Shown in pieces: positions 1 through 10,698 of a stretch of DNA of 64,000 nt. Origin of the DNA: Odobenus rosmarus divergens. Its lineage: Eukaryota > Chordata > Mammalia > Carnivora > Odobenidae. Position numbers and translations under genes: made by a program. Under the pieces are notes generated by a model that was not told the DNA's origin, made no database searches, and worked only from the letters and a program-made list of their open reading frames with translations. How positions within the stretch are numbered: the stretch's first letter is position 1; every line of letters begins with the position of its first letter. The stretch spans positions 279,500-343,499 of the forward strand of contig NW_004451883.1 of the NCBI RefSeq assembly GCF_000321225.1, in the 5' to 3' direction.

Positions 1-948
1 CCAGACCTTTCCAACATTGTTGGGTTCTAGAACATTGGCATTTGGGGTTTTACTGTTTAATTTGCTGATGGTTGCGGATGTATTTACTTCTGAAGACATA
101 GGACTCAAGCTGACTTATGTTTCCATGTGCCAAGCAATTTGTCCCCAAACATGTGAATGAGGTATAAACCCAATCTCTGTCACTTGGTCTGAAAAGCCAC
201 CGCTTCACTCCGAGTGGGTCTGTCTGTCCGCCTGGCCCTGCACCACCCACACGTAGCTTCGACGACCAGTGCCTTAAAGATCATTTATTTCCTTACCTAC
301 AGTAATGTGGCTCTTCTCTAGAATTGTTCTTGGGAATTTGAGGCCTGCAGTTTTTCTTCTTTTTCCATTTTTGGGAAGCAATCTTTGAATTTGTAATGAG
401 CATGATTTTATTTGGTCATTGGAAAAATAAATAAATGTGGAAATAAATGATTAGGACCACAGTGCTCTCTAATCTTCCCTCCACCCCCTGCACTGGTCTG
501 CGGCATGGCCATGAACCCCAGGCGTCCAGCTGTGCGGACCCTTTGTTCTGTTGGCATACCCAGGAACATTCAAAACTGAAACATTTATTAGTGACTCTTC
601 TTTTCAGGTCTTGTTACGAGGCATCTCCTGACCTAAGACCCACCCTGTCCTTGATCCCAGCGCGAGGTCTGTGTTCCTGGGTCTCGGGTCTGGGCAGAGT
701 CTCCAGAGGTGGCCCACCCATTCCCTCCCTCCCTCCTCTCTTGAGGGTGTTCTCCTCGCAGCTCACTCGCCCGTAGAGGGGGGCAGCCCTGAGCCATGAT
801 TGTGGCCCTGTCCATTCCTCCTTCCAGGAGGATGGCACCTGCCTTCTCTCCCCACTCCCTGGGCCCCCTGACCTGCTGTTGGGTGGAAGGCTGACTTCAG
901 GGAGGTGGCACTCTGCGCGTCGTGTCTCACGTTTGGCACTTGGTCCAG
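1..948. other. non-coding unique sequence
   Basis: The first 450 bases are AT-leaning and the rest is GC-richer. Only short overlapping open frames occur, with P/S/R-rich translations and no recognisable domain. I see no repeat family here that I can name and no RNA gene. Probably intergenic or intronic. Confidence 0.6.
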
Positions 949-1500
949 TTATCTATTGCTGTGCAACTAGCCACCCAACACTATGTGGTTCAAATGACAA
1001 CAGACTGCTATCTCTAACGGTACTGTGGGTTGCTGGGCTCAGCTGGGATGTCCTCACTGTGAGTCTCTCAGGAGCTTGCAGGAGGATGGCAGGGGAGCCA
1101 CCTGCAGGTGCTACTAGGCTGGGTGTCCAAGATGGCTGCTTTGTCACATGGCTGTCCCCTCAGCGGGATGCTGGAGCAGGAACAATGGGGGGCTTCTGGG
1201 CTCTCTCTCATGCCTGCAGAGTGCTGGGAGGCCGCAAGATTCAAGGGAGGGCTGCATGGTGCCCGTGGTGCCTGAGAACCAAGTGCCATGGCCTTGGGGG
1301 TCCTCACTAAAGTCCCAATATGAAACTTGGCACTGAGGGAGAGGGACAACCTGTGACTTTCTCTGGCAGGAAAACAGACCTGGACAGAAAATAGTGAGTG
1401 CAGTAACCTTGGAGTTCTGACACAACTTGGGGAGGAATGGGGAAGGCATTGTGGAAAATTGCCCAGTATTGGACTCCTCACCAACCTTAGTGAGTGGGAG
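949..1500 (-). mobile_element. ancient interspersed repeat, LTR-like (family uncertain)
   Basis: It opens with CTATTGCTGTGCAACTAG and continues into the GTGGTTCAAATGACAACAGA region. This resembles the reverse complement of old mammalian repeats whose terminus reads 'CTATTGCTGTGTAACAAA...GTGGCTTAAAACAACA'. A second diverged copy of the same head is at 40429. The far end is not clear, so 1500 is approximate. A frame of 143 codons on the plus strand crosses it and I do not regard it as a gene. Similarity is judged by eye from memory of the family. Confidence 0.4.
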
Positions 1501-1613
1501 AACAATACAATTATAGATTACATTTCTTGTACATGAGTGTCAGGAACAATGAATACCTGTAACCATTTTAAGTTCCCATAAGCCACAGAAACATCATTAA
1601 GAATGGATGCATA

Positions 1614-1799
1614 TGGGCGCCTGGGTGGCTCAGATGGTTAAGCGTCTGCCTTCGGCTCAGGTCATGATCCCAGAATCCTGGGATCGAGCCCTGCATCGGG
1701 CTCCCTGCTCCTTGGGAGCCTGCTTCTCCCTCTGCCTCTCTCTCTCTCTTTCTCTCTCTCTGTCTCTCATGAATAAATAAATAAAATCTTTTTAAAAAA
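1614..1799 (+). mobile_element. Can-SINE (tRNA-derived carnivore SINE), copy 1
   Basis: The head GGGCGCCTGGGTGGCTCAGA carries the A-box-like TGGCTCAGATGG and is followed by a B-box-like GGGATCGAGCC. Next come a (TC)-rich tract and the tail AATAAATAAATAAAATCTTT plus oligo-A. It is flanked by a perfect 15-bp target-site duplication, AAGAATGGATGCATA, at 1599-1613 and 1800-1814. These copies are made from a tRNA-Lys-like RNA polymerase III transcript and mobilised by L1. The right-hand duplication runs straight into the GGAT array, so the SINE entered the edge of that array. The clean duplication suggests a fairly recent insertion. Confidence 0.96.
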
Positions 1800-1802
1800 A
1801 AG

Positions 1803-2263
1803 AATGGATGCATAGATGGACAGATGGATGGATGGATGGATAGATGGATGGTTAGATGGATGGATGGATGGATAGATGGATAGATGAATGGATGGATGGA
1901 TAGTTGGACGGATGGACGGATAGATGGATGGTTAGATGGATGGATGGATGGATGGAGGGATGGATGGATGGATGGATGGATGGATGGATGAATGGATGGA
2001 TGGATGGATGGATGGATGGATGAATGGATGGATGGATGGATGGATGGATGGATGGATGGATAGTTGGACGGATGGACGGATAGATGGATGGTTAGATGGA
2101 TGGATGGATGGATGGATGGATGGATGGATGGATGGATGGATGGATGGATGGATGGATGGATGGATGGATGGATGGATGGATGGATGGATGGATGGATGGA
2201 TGGATGGATGGATGGATGGATGGATGGATAGTTGGACGGATGGACGGATAGATGGATGGTTAG

Positions 2264-2297
<34 letters not shown>

Positions 2298-2572
2298 AGT
2301 TGGACGGATGGACGGATAGATGGTTAGATGGATGGATGGATGGATGGATGGGTGGATGGATGATGGATGGATGGATGGATGGGTGGATGGATGGACGGAT
2401 GGACAGACGGTTGGACTGTTGGGTGGATGGACGGATGGACAGACAGACGAACAGATGGATGGGCAGATGGATGGATAGATGGACAAATGGATGGATAGGT
2501 GAAAAGATGGACAGACGGATGGATGGGTGGACGGATGGATGAATGGATAGATGGATAGGTGGGTGGAAAAAT
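1803..2572. repeat. (GGAT)n tetranucleotide array with higher-order variant cassettes
   Basis: About 770 bp of GGAT/ATGG units with scattered single-base variants. A longer variant cassette beginning TAGTTGGACGGATGGACGGA recurs at 1901, 2061, 2229 and 2297. The spacings of 160, 168 and 68 bp are all multiples of four, so the register is kept. The longest nearly pure run is about 2098-2228. The 3' end (about 2390-2572) is more degenerate, with GACAGACGG and GGGTGG variants. Translations read as M-D-G-W or H-P-S-I repeats on either strand; these are artefacts of the repeat. Confidence 0.95.
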
Positions 2573-3334
2573 GCACATCTAGGAACATGACATCACTTTG
2601 AGTATGAGTTTTCTGATCTTAAAAATGAGAATGTGCTCTGTTCACTGTCCTGTGGCAAAGTCAAACTGAAAATGTGCATGAAATGATGCTTGGAACAAAA
2701 TAGTTTCAATAAATATTCACTTCCTTGCTTTGTCCTTCCATGACTCTGTTTGTCATCTAGAATTAATGGCCTCCCTTTCCACAATATGTGCTCTCAGATC
2801 AATCCAGTAACTTCTTGTGCTCTGCAGACCAGTATTTGCAGGCTAGTTCTGTTTCTTCAGTTTCCTGGGGCGGGTCTTCTTCCTTACCCACAGGTCAGTA
2901 CATGGGGCTCTGCGAGTCCAGTGAAACCCAATGAACTGTGGATCAGTCAAGTGCAAGTTCAGTTATTTTTTTTTCCTGCAGCCAGTTGTGTAGGCTGGAT
3001 ATTTGTCTGAATGCCTTGGCCCTGGAAAATAAGGTGATCTAATTTGGGCAGAGTCAGGAATGCGAGGCATAGTACCCTGCTAGCTTCCTGTGGGAGATCG
3101 ACAAAAACAAGCTGTTTCAGGAGACCTTTTCCCTCACTGAGTATCAAGTTGCCTTGCATCAGTGTTCCCTGTTATTATGCAAAACAAGTGAATAGAGAAA
3201 ACATGTTTTAAATACAAATAGAGATCAAATGAACTTAAGGTTTTAATAGGATTCAAGCTCATTAGGTGTTAGCCAAGACTGTTTGAGAAGGTATCAAGCC
3301 ATGGAAGCTTATAGAGCCTCCTTAACTCTTCTGT
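2573..3334. other. non-coding unique sequence
   Basis: AT-leaning sequence with no named repeat and no open frame above 90 codons. A TTCAATAAATATTCACTT stretch near 2703 may be an ancient SINE/LINE tail but is too short to assign. Confidence 0.5.
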
Positions 3335-3530
3335 GTGATCTAGAGCAGAGCTTGTCAGACTTCTGAGTGCTCTCGAGTTCGCCCCTCATTGGGGGGGGGT
3401 CTTGTTTAAATGGGAATTCTGACTCAGGATGCTGGGGTGGGGCCTGAGCTTCTGTGAATTTCTAACAAGCTCCCAGGTGAGACGGATGCTGGCATTTGTG
3501 AGCCACACAGAAAGGATCTGGCGGTGCCCT
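3335..3530 (+). mobile_element. MER5A-like non-autonomous hAT-Charlie DNA transposon
   Basis: The series AGCTTGTCAGACTTCTGAGT, GTCTTGTTTAAATG, ATTCTGACTCAGGATG, TGGGGTGGGGCCTGAG, TTTCTAACAAGCTCCCAGGTG and GTGAGCCACAC follows the order of MER5A, a short mammalian hAT element. A nine-G run at about 3391 interrupts the left part. The family match is from memory. The order of six landmarks over about 190 bp makes it secure. Confidence 0.82.
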
Positions 3531-4000
3531 GTCCAGCATCTCTGTCACCCACATGGATGATGGAGGAATCCACGGGCAATTTTTGGTAGAATCTTGCCGG
3601 TCCTGATTGAATTGGCTCTTGCTCTGTTCTCCCCCTCACTTCCTGGCCCTCTGCTCCTGAGTCTGCTCCCTCTTTCTTTTCTCTTGTCCTGGGACAGGGA
3701 CCCACAGGAACTCTTGGCTCAGCTGAGATGATGTGTCACTAAAAGACTCCCACCACAAACTGGAGGAGAGCCCCAGGACCAAGCCTAGGGTTGAAGCCCA
3801 CAGAGCGCCAAGTCAGAAAGACAGCTGGCTGTGGTCCAGCCCTGACTCTGTGTGGGTGCAGACCATTGCTAGGCCCTTGCCTTGTGGTCTTGGAGCTTGT
3901 GCATGTATGTCTGTGATGAGAAGCTCTGATGCTTCTCTCAGAGTAGCTACAATTACTGTCAAAGAAAACCCAGCACTGGATAGCAGTTAGAGCGGTACAA
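3531..4000. other. non-coding unique sequence
   Basis: Mixed-composition sequence without a recognised repeat. Overlapping frames of 85-93 codons on both strands lack any domain. Confidence 0.5.
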
Positions 4001-4378
4001 ACACATTTTATTCAGGACTATTGCAACTGGGGAAAAGAGACCTCAGGACAGAGCTGGGCTCAACTCCAAATACAGCAAGGGCAAGTGGGAATTTATAGCC
4101 AAGGAGCAGGGCAGGGTCCATGGATGGAAAATTACTCATTCCGGCTAAAGGGACATAACAGGATTCTTGCTGAAGGCAAGTTGGGGAGATCAGACATCAC
4201 TTGGGGGTGGTGGGGAATGAGGACCTAATCTAGATTTGAAGAGTGGGGGTTCTGGTGACACTGACTTAGCAGGTTTCTTGCTAAAACTGGATTTACTAGG
4301 AAGGGCACAGACGGTCCCAGAAGGTTTGGGAGCCCGACAGAAGCTTAGTTGAACTTTGTCACCACCCAAGACAACCAA
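4001..4378. mobile_element. unclassified interspersed-repeat-like block, possibly LTR-derived
   Basis: The passage from ACATTTTATTCAGGACTATT through GACATCACTTGGGGG to AACTTTGTCACC reads like a carnivore interspersed repeat I have seen in several contexts, but I cannot name it or define its ends. It has no open frame and no obvious terminal repeat. Confidence 0.3.
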
Positions 4379-5943
4379 CCTCATGCACACAAAAAAACCC
4401 TAGGAAGCTGCACGCAAGCACACGAGGTTATCAATCATTTTGAAGTCAACAGTGAGTGGGCTTCACCCCCTTTGGATGTTAAAGGGGCAATTGCAGGCCT
4501 ACTGTGTGCTCCTGCCCAACACCCCCAGCTCAGTTATGCAGGACAAGGACCCTGTTGGCCCACGGTGACCCTTCCCTCTTGTCAGTAAAGACAGCAGTTT
4601 CTCAGAAGAGAACAGACCTTCACTTCCTTCATTCTCTCCAGTCCTGGAAGCTGAGCTGGGTTCAGAAGGAACACACACCCAGTTAGAGCCCCAGCACTGA
4701 ACCTGAGCAGGGCAGCGAGGCCACTGCTCCCCCTCACCTCCCTCTGTCCATGCCTGTGGCTCCCGGTCCCTGCCCAGCCTGCGGGGGGCACCCAGGCTCC
4801 GTGGGCCCCTCACACTCTTCTGTGGCCTCTGCACAGAGACACGGCACCCCCCTCGGGAGCAGACACAGAGGCTGTTTGGAAGAAATGATGCAGGGCTACA
4901 GAGACAAGTCATATAAATCTGAGCAGAGGCTCAGTGCTAAGGAGAATTGGCATCCATAGGTGCTTTGAAGTGGAATCAAGGAATTTCTGATGTTAGGAAA
5001 AAGCAGAGCGCTGTAGAATTTGGAAGAGGAAAGACTTTTCTCAGATCTGTTGGCAGTGATATCATAATCCGGTCAGAAAGGAGCTATAAATGGATTTTCT
5101 CTTTTAGACAGAAGGGGGTTTCCATTTCACACAGTGGTACGTGTTCCCCACCCCGCGCTGCAACGGGTTTCAATCACTGCTGTTAGAACAGTCTAGACTT
5201 AGCTTCTGCCCCAGTACCACCCGACAACTGAAAGGTGCCCCAGCTCCTGCAAGGGGGCCCCCTGCCATCGCCCCAGGGAAGCCGCTCAGTCCTCTCTCCC
5301 TTCTGCCTGATATTCCAAGTGCTCCGAGTCCCCTCCTCCTACAGGGAAGTGACTGAGCTGGAAAGTACTCGGTGTGTCTCTGGTGACCAACTGGTGAGTG
5401 GCTGGGCCTCGCTGAGCCCGGCCTTTCCATAAAATGAAGTGGTCAAAGCAGACGATCATAGGAGCCTGGTGAGTGCGAACACCTTCAACCTGTGGGCAGA
5501 CTTCTTCCCAATGCCTTTCTAATTCCCTGTATGGAGTATGCTGGCTTCAGTGTTAAGTTTGGACACTGCCCCGTCCATGTGATGTGACGCACACAGGAAT
5601 GCATGAGGCCGTTTGCTCCAACCCTGAACTATCCTGCATCCGAGGGCACTTGGGTTCTTGTATTTGTTGTGTTCAGCTTCTCCGCACTCTTTTTTTATGA
5701 TTAGTATCAATCACAGAAGCAGCTTGCAAATGTTACTGCTTCAAAGAGCCTTGCTCCTCTTTGGGATCATTGTGTCGTCTGTGTTGAGAGTCGGGAAACC
5801 AGATGAGCGCGGATGTCTCCACTGTGTGCAGAAAAGGAGGGTGCAGCTCCAGATGAGGGTCTGAAGGACCCTTCCTGAATGCAGGGCCTGAATCGAGAGC
5901 ATTCAGACCCTGTGCTTTTACTTCTCGCTTTTCAGCAAGTGGC
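4379..5943. other. non-coding unique sequence
   Basis: GC-moderate sequence with many overlapping frames (longest 137 codons, minus 4499-4912) that are P/S/G/R-rich and mutually antisense. Nothing resembles a gene or a named repeat. Confidence 0.5.
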
Positions 5944-6309
5944 TGGTCGGCTCCAGCAGCCATGACCAAACCCGCAAACAGGGGCTCAGACAATAGGCAT
6001 TCATTTCCCACAGTTCCAAGGCTGGAGCCCCAGATGAGGGTCCTCGTGAGACTCTCCTCCTGGCCTGCAGACGCTGTGTGTGCTCATGACCTTTCCCGGG
6101 GGCTGGGAGACAGAGAGGGGGGAGGGAGACAAAGACAGAGGGAGAGACCCCTCTCTTCCTCTTCTAACTGGGGCGCTAATCCCACCATGTCTCCCCACCC
6201 TCCAACCCTAATCACCTCCCAAAGACCTCGTCTCCTAAAACTGTCAATTTAGGGGTTAGGACTTCAACATTTGAATTTTCGGGGAGACACAGAAGTTCAG
6301 TCCCTAACA
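5944..6309 (-). mobile_element. MaLR-type (MST/MLT1-like) LTR, reverse orientation
   Basis: Read on the plus strand it has the reverse-complement landmarks of these LTRs: a 'CATTTCCCACAGTTCCAAGGCTGGA' region, 'AATCACCTCCCAAAGACC', 'GGGGTTAGGACTTCAACATT' and a terminal 'GACACAGAAGTTCAGTCCCTAACA'. MaLR LTRs are old non-autonomous relatives of ERVL. This copy is degenerate and carries no internal region, so it is a solo LTR. Confidence 0.75.
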
Positions 6310-6439
6310 ATGGTATTAATGGAAAAAGATACTGTAGGATGACAGAGTGTGTCTATAATATTGTTCTTAGCGCCCTCGTCTAAGGTAATTACAAATATTC
6401 ACACAGGTTACTTCTGGAAATTCCACTTAAAGTTGGGAC

Positions 6440-6530
6440 AAATTCCATCCCAAATACACACATGCACACAGGCATACACACATGCATATGTACTTACATA
6501 TACACACATGTACACACACGCACACACCCC
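6440..6530. repeat. CA/TA-rich simple repeat, imperfect
   Basis: ACACATGCACACAGGCATAC and related words alternate purine and pyrimidine over about 90 bases. It is a shorter relative in composition of the array at the right end of the window. Confidence 0.75.
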
Positions 6531-7084
6531 ACTATAAAGACTGCAAAATTAATTACATACCAAAATTCACATTACAATGGTTCTTCCGAGTTTGTCATAT
6601 ATTACCTTTTGCACCCCCAAAATAACACATGATGGTGGGCAACAGTTGGCACTTCCACTGATTGAAATTCTATCCTACATCCTTCTGCCAGTCGCCCAGA
6701 GACACCCACAGCCACCTCTGTTCTCCACCTGACCTCACCCCTGCTTGTCCAAGCCTGAGGTCACCTCTTGCCCTGCAAACAGGCTGTTTCCCGCTCCTGC
6801 TCTTCCCTCCGTCACCAGCAGCACCACCACACGGGACTCACTTGGGTCGTCCATGACTCCTCCCCGCCACCGGTCGTGCAGCGGGGCCCCCAGTACCAAT
6901 GGCTTACCTCCCATCCAGCTCCAGTATCTGCTTCTCCCCCATCATTCCCACAGCCCTGCAATGGGCTTTCTCTGGCCAACTTTTCAAAGACCCACCTCCC
7001 CTCCATCACCCGCATCTCACAAACACTGGCCTCCTTCTTGGCACTGCCCTTAACTGCTCACTTGCTTGTGCCGTGATCACTGGA
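6531..7084. other. non-coding sequence, possibly old L2 upstream part
   Basis: Pyrimidine-rich sequence with overlapping 88-102 codon frames and no domain. It precedes an L2 3' end and may be its highly diverged body, but I cannot align it convincingly. Confidence 0.35.
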
Positions 7085-7190
7085 ATCCAGGCTCCGTTAG
7101 AGCAGGGTATGGTCTGCTCTGTTCCCCGAGCTCCACCAGCTCCTAGAATGGTGCCGAGCATGTAGTAGGTACACAACACAAATTTTAAAT
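7085..7190 (+). mobile_element. LINE L2 3' end
   Basis: 'GTTAGAGCAGGGTATGGTCT', 'GAGCTCCACCAGCTCCTAGA' and 'GCCGAGCATGTAGTAGGTAC' match the order of the L2 tail (gggcagggactttgtct, cctagaacagtgcctggcac, atagtaggtgctcaa). Old and diverged. Confidence 0.65.
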
Positions 7191-8099
7191 TTGTTAATGT
7201 ATTCCCCACTTTCTGAGCCACAGACAAGTCCTGCGGCAGATGGAGCTCTCTACCTCCAGGATGGTCCATCATCGAAGACCACGTGCTTCCCTCTGCAGGA
7301 TCTCAGCCCCGGGGTCTGACAAGGGCTCCAAGGTAGATTGGTGACATGAGGCTGGAGGTCTGACTGTCCCCCGGAAGGCCCCCCACTAAAAAGGTGGAGA
7401 CGGGGGGGGCAGGCCTGACCTCGGTGTGTGAAGACTGGCCTGACCCCCCCCCCGTGTGTGGGCTGCTCGTGGACATTGACCCCCAGGCCCCCAGGAGGAT
7501 CTGGCTGAACCAAGCAGCAACCAGGGCCAGGACAATGGGAGGACCTTGTTTGTAGGGACCCTCCCTTGCCAGGTCTCAGCAGGCAGGCGTGCCACCCATC
7601 AAGATGGGTAAACAGGAGGGGTTCCTTCAAAGCAAAGGCAGGCAGAGGAAGCCGGGGCAGCCTGTGGGCGCCTCCCTACTGCCCTTGGGCCCTGTCAGGT
7701 TTCTCCCGTGGACAGAGGAAGTCCCTCCTTCCAAGTGGGCATCCTGAAGCCCAGATCACTTTAACCAGGCATGCGTGAACCCGACGGGCTGCCTGCCCCT
7801 CCTTTTGGGGGCAGGCAGCGTCCCTCTTGGAGATTCATACATAACCTCAAGGGCACCCAGGGCCCCTCACTGGACCCCAGCATCACAGCAGGTGCCACCA
7901 TCCTCTGAACCCTGTCTGGGCAGCGGTGGCCACTGAGGGGCCGTCTGGGCAGCGGTGGCCACTGAGGGGCCCTCTGGCAGGCCTGCTGGCTGCCAGGACC
8001 CGTGCAGCCTCTCCTGAGCCCCCCTCCCACAACCGGACGAGACACATTCCTCCTGCCTGCCTGGAGACATTCCCGCATTGGAACGTGTTCTGAAACGCC
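7191..8099. other. GC-rich non-coding sequence
   Basis: Contains a C10 run near 7444, a G8 run near 7402 and a two-copy tandem duplication (listed separately). Open frames of up to 126 codons on both strands overlap one another and have no recognisable domain. Confidence 0.5.
7914..7971. repeat. perfect 29-bp tandem duplication, two copies
   Basis: The 29-base unit starting GTCTGGGCAGCGGTGGCC occupies 7914-7942 and again 7943-7971 without a mismatch. Perfect identity implies a recent duplication or a polymorphic site. Confidence 0.92.
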
Positions 8100-8520
8100 G
8101 AGATTAGGGTCTCGGTGGTTGTTTTTCTCCATGGCATCTCTCGAGTGCTATTATTTTAAATATGTTTAAAATATTAAAGACGATGGCACGTCTTCTCAGG
8201 CTTTCCAAGCCGAGATTGTTGGAGGGGTTTCGGGCCATTTTAAGAGCGTGAGGGACACTGAGGTCCAAGTCAGTCCCCAGCAACGTGGGCCGCAAACGCT
8301 CAAGCCTTTGTAGCAGGAGGAGAACGTTTGGCAAACTGGCATTAAAATTCTCAAAACAAACTTATTAGTTAATGCGGCCTGTCACCATGACAACCAAACA
8401 GCACAAAAACAAACCATTAGCACACGGATTTACGACTGTGGAAGGTTTAGCTAATACCATTCCAGAGGTATATTATTTTCCACTTTCAGTTATAATAATA
8501 AAAAAAAAAAAACAACCCTA
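8100..8520. promoter_or_regulatory. AT-rich repeat-free island, candidate conserved non-coding element
   Basis: A sharp drop in GC inside a GC-rich neighbourhood, with homeodomain-type words (TTATTAGTTAATG at about 8363, CATTAGCAC at about 8415) and no recognised transposon. This composition is common in developmental enhancers, but no alignment is available here. The minus-strand 76-codon frame across it ends in L/F/I-rich sequence and has no known match. Confidence 0.35.
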
Positions 8521-8889
8521 ATTTAAAATCCAGCATGAGAGCACAATCCGGCACAAACATCCCCACACAGACGAGAAGCCCCAAGCGCGGGCAGGCCCAC
8601 AGGTCCGCGTGCGGGCGCAGCGGCTGGACCGGCACGGTCCCCGCAGACGCTCGGGCGGCAGAGCAGACTTCTGGGCCCCACAGCAAAGGCTACGCAGGTG
8701 CGGCAAGTGCACAGGTGTGTTCGCTGCTTGACAAAGTGGCTCAGAGGGATCGGTTATAACCAAGAGTCCCCGCTTTGGATCCGGTCCTGGTGTCGGTACA
8801 GCCGCCCAGTGTCAGGACCTCTTTGCAACCCCATCCCCAGAAGCACGTGGACACGGGACAGATGCCAACAAAGTGAATTAACTTATGGT

Positions 8890-8944
8890 TATGGCATCCC
8901 AGTAAATAGCCCCAAGTGCTGGGGTGGTTTCCGGGGATGCCATA
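8890..8944. other. imperfect palindrome with nested inner stem
   Basis: TATGGCATCCC at 8890-8900 pairs perfectly with GGGATGCCATA at 8934-8944 (11 bp). The 33-base loop contains a second complementary pair, GCCCCAA/TGGGG, around AGTGC. It could form a hairpin in RNA or a cruciform in DNA. It may be the remains of a palindromic DNA transposon. Confidence 0.6.
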
Positions 8945-9300
8945 TGGGGAAGTCACTGGGGCCCTAAGGAAAATGAAAGGATCGAGAGGGTGGGGGTCTG
9001 ACCATGTTCACCTTGGAGAGGCTCCGTGGAGGGACACAGAAGCTCACGCAGGCGGGTTTTAGAGGCACCAGGGATGGCTTTTGCCCCAGCCGAGGACACG
9101 CCCACCGGGGCCCAGGGCAACGGGAGTGAGGAGCAACGTGACATCAGTGATGAGGATGCATCTGGGCCCCACCCCTCTTTGATTTCCAGGCTTTGCTGTG
9201 AAGGTACAGAGCATGCACAATAGCGTATTGTGTTCAAGGGGAGGAAAACACACGTGTCAATATTTTTACAAGCCTGCGTCTAACAGAGGGCTTATGAAAC
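8945..9300. other. non-coding unique sequence
   Basis: No named repeat and no credible coding frame. Confidence 0.5.
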
Positions 9301-9505
9301 ATGAATACTTACAATGGAACGTAACACGAAGGACTGCCAGCCCCCACATGAAGTATTTTACAAGCATGAGCTCACGCGGTCTGCCAGCTATCACGGGGTA
9401 AGGGCTCTCATTATCCCCAAAGCGAGGGTAAGGGAGGTGAAGAGCACGATCCTCGGTCACAGGGCTGCTGAGGGTGGGCTGGTGTTTGAGGCTTTGCCTT
9501 CAATG
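9301..9505 (-). mobile_element. MIR SINE, reverse orientation
   Basis: The order CAAGCATGAGCTCACGCGG, GCTCTCATTATCCCCAAAGC, GGAGGTGAAGAGCACGATC, GGTCACAGGGCTGCTGAGG and CTGGTGTTTGAGGC is the reverse complement of the MIR core. In MIR this reads 'tctcattatccccattttacag...gaggttaag...ggtcacacagct'. Ancient and diverged. Confidence 0.75.
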
Positions 9506-10249
9506 CTGAAGCCTGAGCTCTGACCTGGAGGAGTGGACACGGGGGACACAGGAGAGGGCCGCACATCTGCCCAGCGCTCCAACCCTCCCTGGGAGAGCCT
9601 CAGGTAGACCGGGAGCTCCAGAGCCCGTCCACACATCAGGGCCTGGGATAATCCAGGTGATGCTCAAGCAGCAGATTCTTAGCCAGCTGGAACAGATGGG
9701 CCAGCCCCTTTCTGCCTCCCTCCAGCAAGCCCAAGGTCCAGAAACCCATGCTGCCCATTCTAACCAGCACCTCTGGATCTGTGGCCTAATAGGGCCAGGA
9801 GAGTGCAGGGTAGGGCTGCCTGTCCCAAGGGTCTTCCCTGGCACAAGCAGGAGGGGCTGACATGGTCCCTGATTCCCATCATTCGTCCCTCCTCCTCTTC
9901 CTCCTCTGAGCTGAACAGCGGGCCACCCAAGGGCACTATTGGGCCAGGAAGGAGTGGCACTCAGCTTAGGACTCGGCCAGTCTGAGTGAGGGTGGAAAAC
10001 AAAGCAGGAGCCCCACACACCCACCCACACCACTGTCTGAAAGGGAAGCAGCCAAAGCAGAAGCAGATAGGACCCTGGTGCCCTGGAGGCTGGGCTGACT
10101 TTCTGGACGGAGCCTGGGAGAGCAGGACAAACAGAAGACTCTGGAACAGAGCTCCTCTCCTGGGGATCCCCCCTCATTAGGAGCCCCCCAAAATTGCATT
10201 TGCATTCCCCCCAGCGGCCTGAAGGTATGAGTAGGGAAGGAAAGTATTG
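9506..10249. other. GC-rich non-coding sequence
   Basis: A 225-codon minus-strand frame (9500-10177) crosses it. Its translation is W/P/G/S-rich with no domain, and shorter frames oppose it on the other strand. I treat it as a chance frame. Confidence 0.5.
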
Positions 10250-10488
10250 CTTAGGGGTAGATTAGGGGAGCACTGGGGATGGGGAAGGGAAGGGAGCACT
10301 GGGGATGAGTAGGGGAGAGGAGCATTGGGGATGGGGATGGACAGGGGAGCACTGGGGAGGGGGAGAGGAGGGGAGTGTTGGGGATGGGCAAGGGAGTATT
10401 GGGGATGAGGAGAGGGAGGGGAGCACTGGAGATGAGTAGTGGGGGAGTGTTGGGGATGGGGAGGGGAGGAGCTGGGAGCGCTGGGTCC
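10250..10488. repeat. G-rich irregular minisatellite
   Basis: Built of GGGGAGCACTGGGGATG-type units (variants GCATTGGGG, GTGTTGGGG, GTATTGGGG) spaced about 20-40 bp, roughly nine copies. There is strong G/C strand asymmetry, with many GGGG runs at short intervals, so G-quadruplex formation on the plus strand is possible. The two minus-strand frames of 79 and 122 codons (P-S-A-P-L repeats) are by-products. Confidence 0.88.
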
Positions 10489-10698
10489 ATCCTTCATTGG
10501 TAATCTGTCAAGCACCTGCACAGGAACCCTGGGAAAGGAAAACACTGGGGTTATTGGTGGATGAAGAGGGGCACTGTGGGTGAGAACCTGGATAAAGCCA
10601 ACAGTGAAGGCTGGAGGGCCTGAGAGATCTTGAGAAATGGATGGATGAGACCATGTACGTTATTTTATTGGAGAGCATTATTTAAAGTCACCTTTCTT
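10489..10698. other. non-coding unique sequence
   Basis: Short unique segment between the minisatellite and a Can-SINE. No feature seen. Confidence 0.5.

Noticed and set aside
1932..2588. 218-codon minus frame with H-P-S-I repeats and the matching plus frame with M-D-G-W repeats
   Set aside because: They are translations of the GGAT array; any 4-bp repeat without a stop stays open in several frames. No promoter, start context or non-repeat sequence supports a protein.
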